61,383 bases of DNA from JASLCR01 sp046462475 (GTDB lineage Bacteria > Patescibacteriota > Saccharimonadia > Saccharimonadales > Saccharimonadaceae). A program made the translations under genes and the position numbers. The number at the start of each line of letters is the position of its first letter. Within the stretch, counting starts at the first letter, position 1. Below are positions 60,491 to 61,383 of this stretch, piece after piece. The notes beneath the pieces are model-generated. The model saw only the letters and a list, made by a program, of their open reading frames with translations, did no database searches and was not told the origin of the DNA. The stretch is taken from assembly GCA_046462475.1 (NCBI GenBank), contig JBKGVB010000008.1:1-61383 (forward strand). Direction: 5' to 3'.

Positions 60491-60549
60491 ACCCTCATTG
60501 TAAAATAAAACCACCTGCAAAAGGTGGTAAATATGCCTAAAATGATTGA

Positions 60550-60588
60550 CACCTGCCAGCCCCGATAGTATAGCGGGGCCGGCAGGTG
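60550..60588 (-). terminator. GC-rich terminator hairpin after the small GC-rich genes
   Basis: CACCTGCC and GGCAGGTG plus GCCCCG and CGGGGC pair around a 9-nt loop, 12 bp after the stop at 60601. The tail TCAATCATTTT is a weak U-run. Confidence 0.8.
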
Positions 60589-60600
60589 AACAACCAGGAA

Positions 60601-60771
60601 CTACTTGAAGAACGGATCCTGCAGAGGCTCGGGCGGCTTGCGCGGCTCCGGAATCTTCGGCGTGGGGTCATCCCCAGCCGAGAAGATCATCTGCGGCCTG
60701 TCCGGCCACGATGACAGCCTCGGCGAGACGGACTCGAGCGGCACATGCGAGAACCAAGGATCCTGGCTCAT
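60601..60771 (-). CDS. Small GC-rich hypothetical protein (56 aa)
   Basis: The 56-residue protein starts MSQDPWFSHVPLESVSPRLS and ends in a Pro-rich stretch (PTPKIPEPRKPPEPLQDPFF). It is likely disordered, with no signal or helix. Its ATG overlaps the upstream stop by 4 bp (ATGA), so it is expressed by coupling. The family is unknown. The GC-rich codon usage matches the partner gene. Confidence 0.6.
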   Translation of the reverse strand: MSQDPWFSHVPLESVSPRLSSWPDRPQMIFSAGDDPTPKIPEPRKPPEPLQDPFFK

Positions 60772-61082
60772 GCCGTCACCTCCATACTCAGAGGCTGCCC
60801 AGCGGTGCCGACGAAACGTTCGGCACACATCCTGATCGCCTCGCGCAGCGCGCTCAGCCGGGTACCGACACACGACCCGATACTCCTCAGCTCCGCCGAG
60901 ATACCGATTCGATCGGCGTCCTCGATGAACTTCTCCGCCATCTGCTCGATCTGCATCGGCACCGTGTCCGTACGCGCACATCGGTAGCTGACCACGAACT
61001 CCTTTGCTTCCTCGACCGTGTCGAACTGGACGTGCGGGGCGATGGCATCGGCCAACGCCGCCACCTTGTCTTCATAGCACAT
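60768..61082 (-). CDS. Small GC-rich helical protein, unknown function (104 aa)
   Basis: The 104 aa soluble protein is mostly helical (KVAALADAIAPHVQFDTVEE, MQIEQMAEKFIEDADRIGIS) with four Cys. The GC-rich third positions are unlike the adjacent GH5 gene. It has a consensus promoter about 100 bp upstream and an AGGAAGG SD about 13 nt before the ATG, which is rather distant. It is followed by an ATGA-overlapping second small gene and a strong hairpin, so the pair is a self-contained unit. No homolog comes to mind. Confidence 0.6.
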   Translation of the reverse strand: MCYEDKVAALADAIAPHVQFDTVEEAKEFVVSYRCARTDTVPMQIEQMAEKFIEDADRIGISAELRSIGSCVGTRLSALREAIRMCAERFVGTAGQPLSMEVTA

Positions 61083-61320
61083 AGACTATGGTCTTCCTTC
61101 CTGATTGTCATGTACTAACACTGAGAGGTGCTCTGTGCCCCTCGACGAGACCCTATCTAGCAGTCACGCGCGTTAATGTGTAAGGTATACTACTATTGAC
61201 AAAGCATGTCAAGTATTCTCACATATAGTGTTCTGTCCGCTGCCACGACACTATATAGCGGGGGGGTGCTACCCCTTCTCAAAAGAGAGTTTTTCTGCTA
61301 AAATGGGCAAGATCCTATTT
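61083..61320 (-). promoter_or_regulatory. Promoter and leader of the small GC-rich operon, and upstream region of tRNA-Glu
   Basis: On the minus strand, TTGACA (61207-61212), 17 bp and TATACC (61184-61189) give a leader of about 95 nt. TTGACA-N5-TGTCAA is itself palindromic. Further right, ATATAGTGT (61223-61231) and ACACTATAT (61248-61256) form a 9-bp inverted repeat. TAAAAT near 61299 may be the tRNA-Glu -10. No gene is seen here. Confidence 0.6.
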
Positions 61321-61383
61321 GGTCTCATCGTCTAACGGTTAGGACACCAGGTTTTCATCCTGGCAATCCGGGTTCGATTCCCG
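61321..61383 (+). tRNA. tRNA-Glu (anticodon UUC), 3' end cut by the window edge
   Basis: GGTCTCATCGTCTAACGG at the 5' end, a D loop with GGTTAGGACA, the anticodon loop TTTTCAT in the CCAGG/CCTGG stem, and the T arm CCGGGTTCGATTCCCG are all present. The acceptor 3' strand lies outside the window. Confidence 0.95.

Noticed and set aside
61223..61256. ATATAGTGT/ACACTATAT inverted repeat as a fifth NrtR operator
   Set aside because: The arms resemble the NAD-island operators, but the spacer is 16 nt instead of the constant 7 and no NAD gene is adjacent.
1..61383. CRISPR arrays, transposases or prophage
   Set aside because: No regularly spaced repeats, cas genes, transposase motifs or phage structural cluster were seen. 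The holin-family and baseplate-J-like proteins occur singly in housekeeping operons.
1..61383. Alternative genetic code with UGA as Gly
   Set aside because: UGA terminates many frames at the expected family lengths and in ATGA overlaps (for example ydcF-mnmA and trhO-11407), so the standard bacterial code applies.

Overview
The window looks like a chromosomal segment of a Patescibacteria (CPR) genome, most plausibly Candidatus Saccharibacteria (TM7). This is inferred from gene content, not from a marker phylogeny. Supporting features are a compact minus-strand-dominated layout with many 1-14 bp gene overlaps, UGA used as an ordinary stop, a Gram-positive style envelope set (LysM-CHAP hydrolase, RpfB-like muralytic factor, an LPxTG-type protein, type IV pilin-like proteins), a shortened alanyl-tRNA synthetase, and NAD salvage without de novo synthesis. 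Both window edges cut tRNA genes: tRNA-Leu(GAG) at the left and tRNA-Glu(UUC) at the right.

Layout. 1-6500 (minus): uvrC, two pilin-like proteins, Xaa-Pro aminopeptidase, a holin-like membrane protein, secG and a family 5 substrate-binding protein. 6560-9563 (minus): small accessory enzymes (uracil-DNA glycosylase superfamily, OmdA-type protein, DUF1697, three VOC proteins). 9631-16099: DHA2-type MFS exporter, trhO, an Erm-like rRNA methyltransferase, DUF2127, ribosomal protein L25, DedA and a SWEET-like membrane protein. 16159-28165: uvrA, exonuclease I, obg, LysM-CHAP hydrolase with a complex leader, then an operon of an FtsA/PilM-like ATPase, a baseplate-J-like membrane protein, ruvX and mltG. 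28305-40024: an orphan gene, alaS, a giant repeat surface protein, the cysteine desulfurase-ydcF-mnmA operon, tatD and an LPxTG-type protein. 41928-48916: an NAD salvage island. 48905-60490: metG, pgeF-like, rsmA, rpfB, pcrA/uvrD, tpiA, pgk and a cytosolic GH5 enzyme.

The most coherent system is the NAD island. nadD, nadE, pncA and pncB together give the whole route nicotinamide -> nicotinate -> NaMN -> NaAD -> NAD. With them sit an NrtR-type repressor (degenerate Nudix box plus winged helix), two histidine phosphatases and a Nudix-aminoglycoside-phosphotransferase-like fusion. Two divergent promoter regions each carry a pair of 21-bp palindromes (TAGTGT-N7-ACACTA type), which I read as NrtR operators.

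Three gene blocks (40178-41557, 51274-52092, 60601-61082) stand out by very GC-rich third positions against moderate-GC surroundings. Each has a canonical TTGACA-17-TAnnnn promoter, a leader of about 80-280 nt and an SD-led start. About twenty other genes instead carry a -10 hexamer 6-10 nt before the start codon, which predicts leaderless mRNAs. Two of the GC-rich genes encode secreted proteins that look actinobacterial, and one of these is flanked by inverted repeats. This suggests acquisition from a high-GC partner such as an actinobacterial host, but that is inference.
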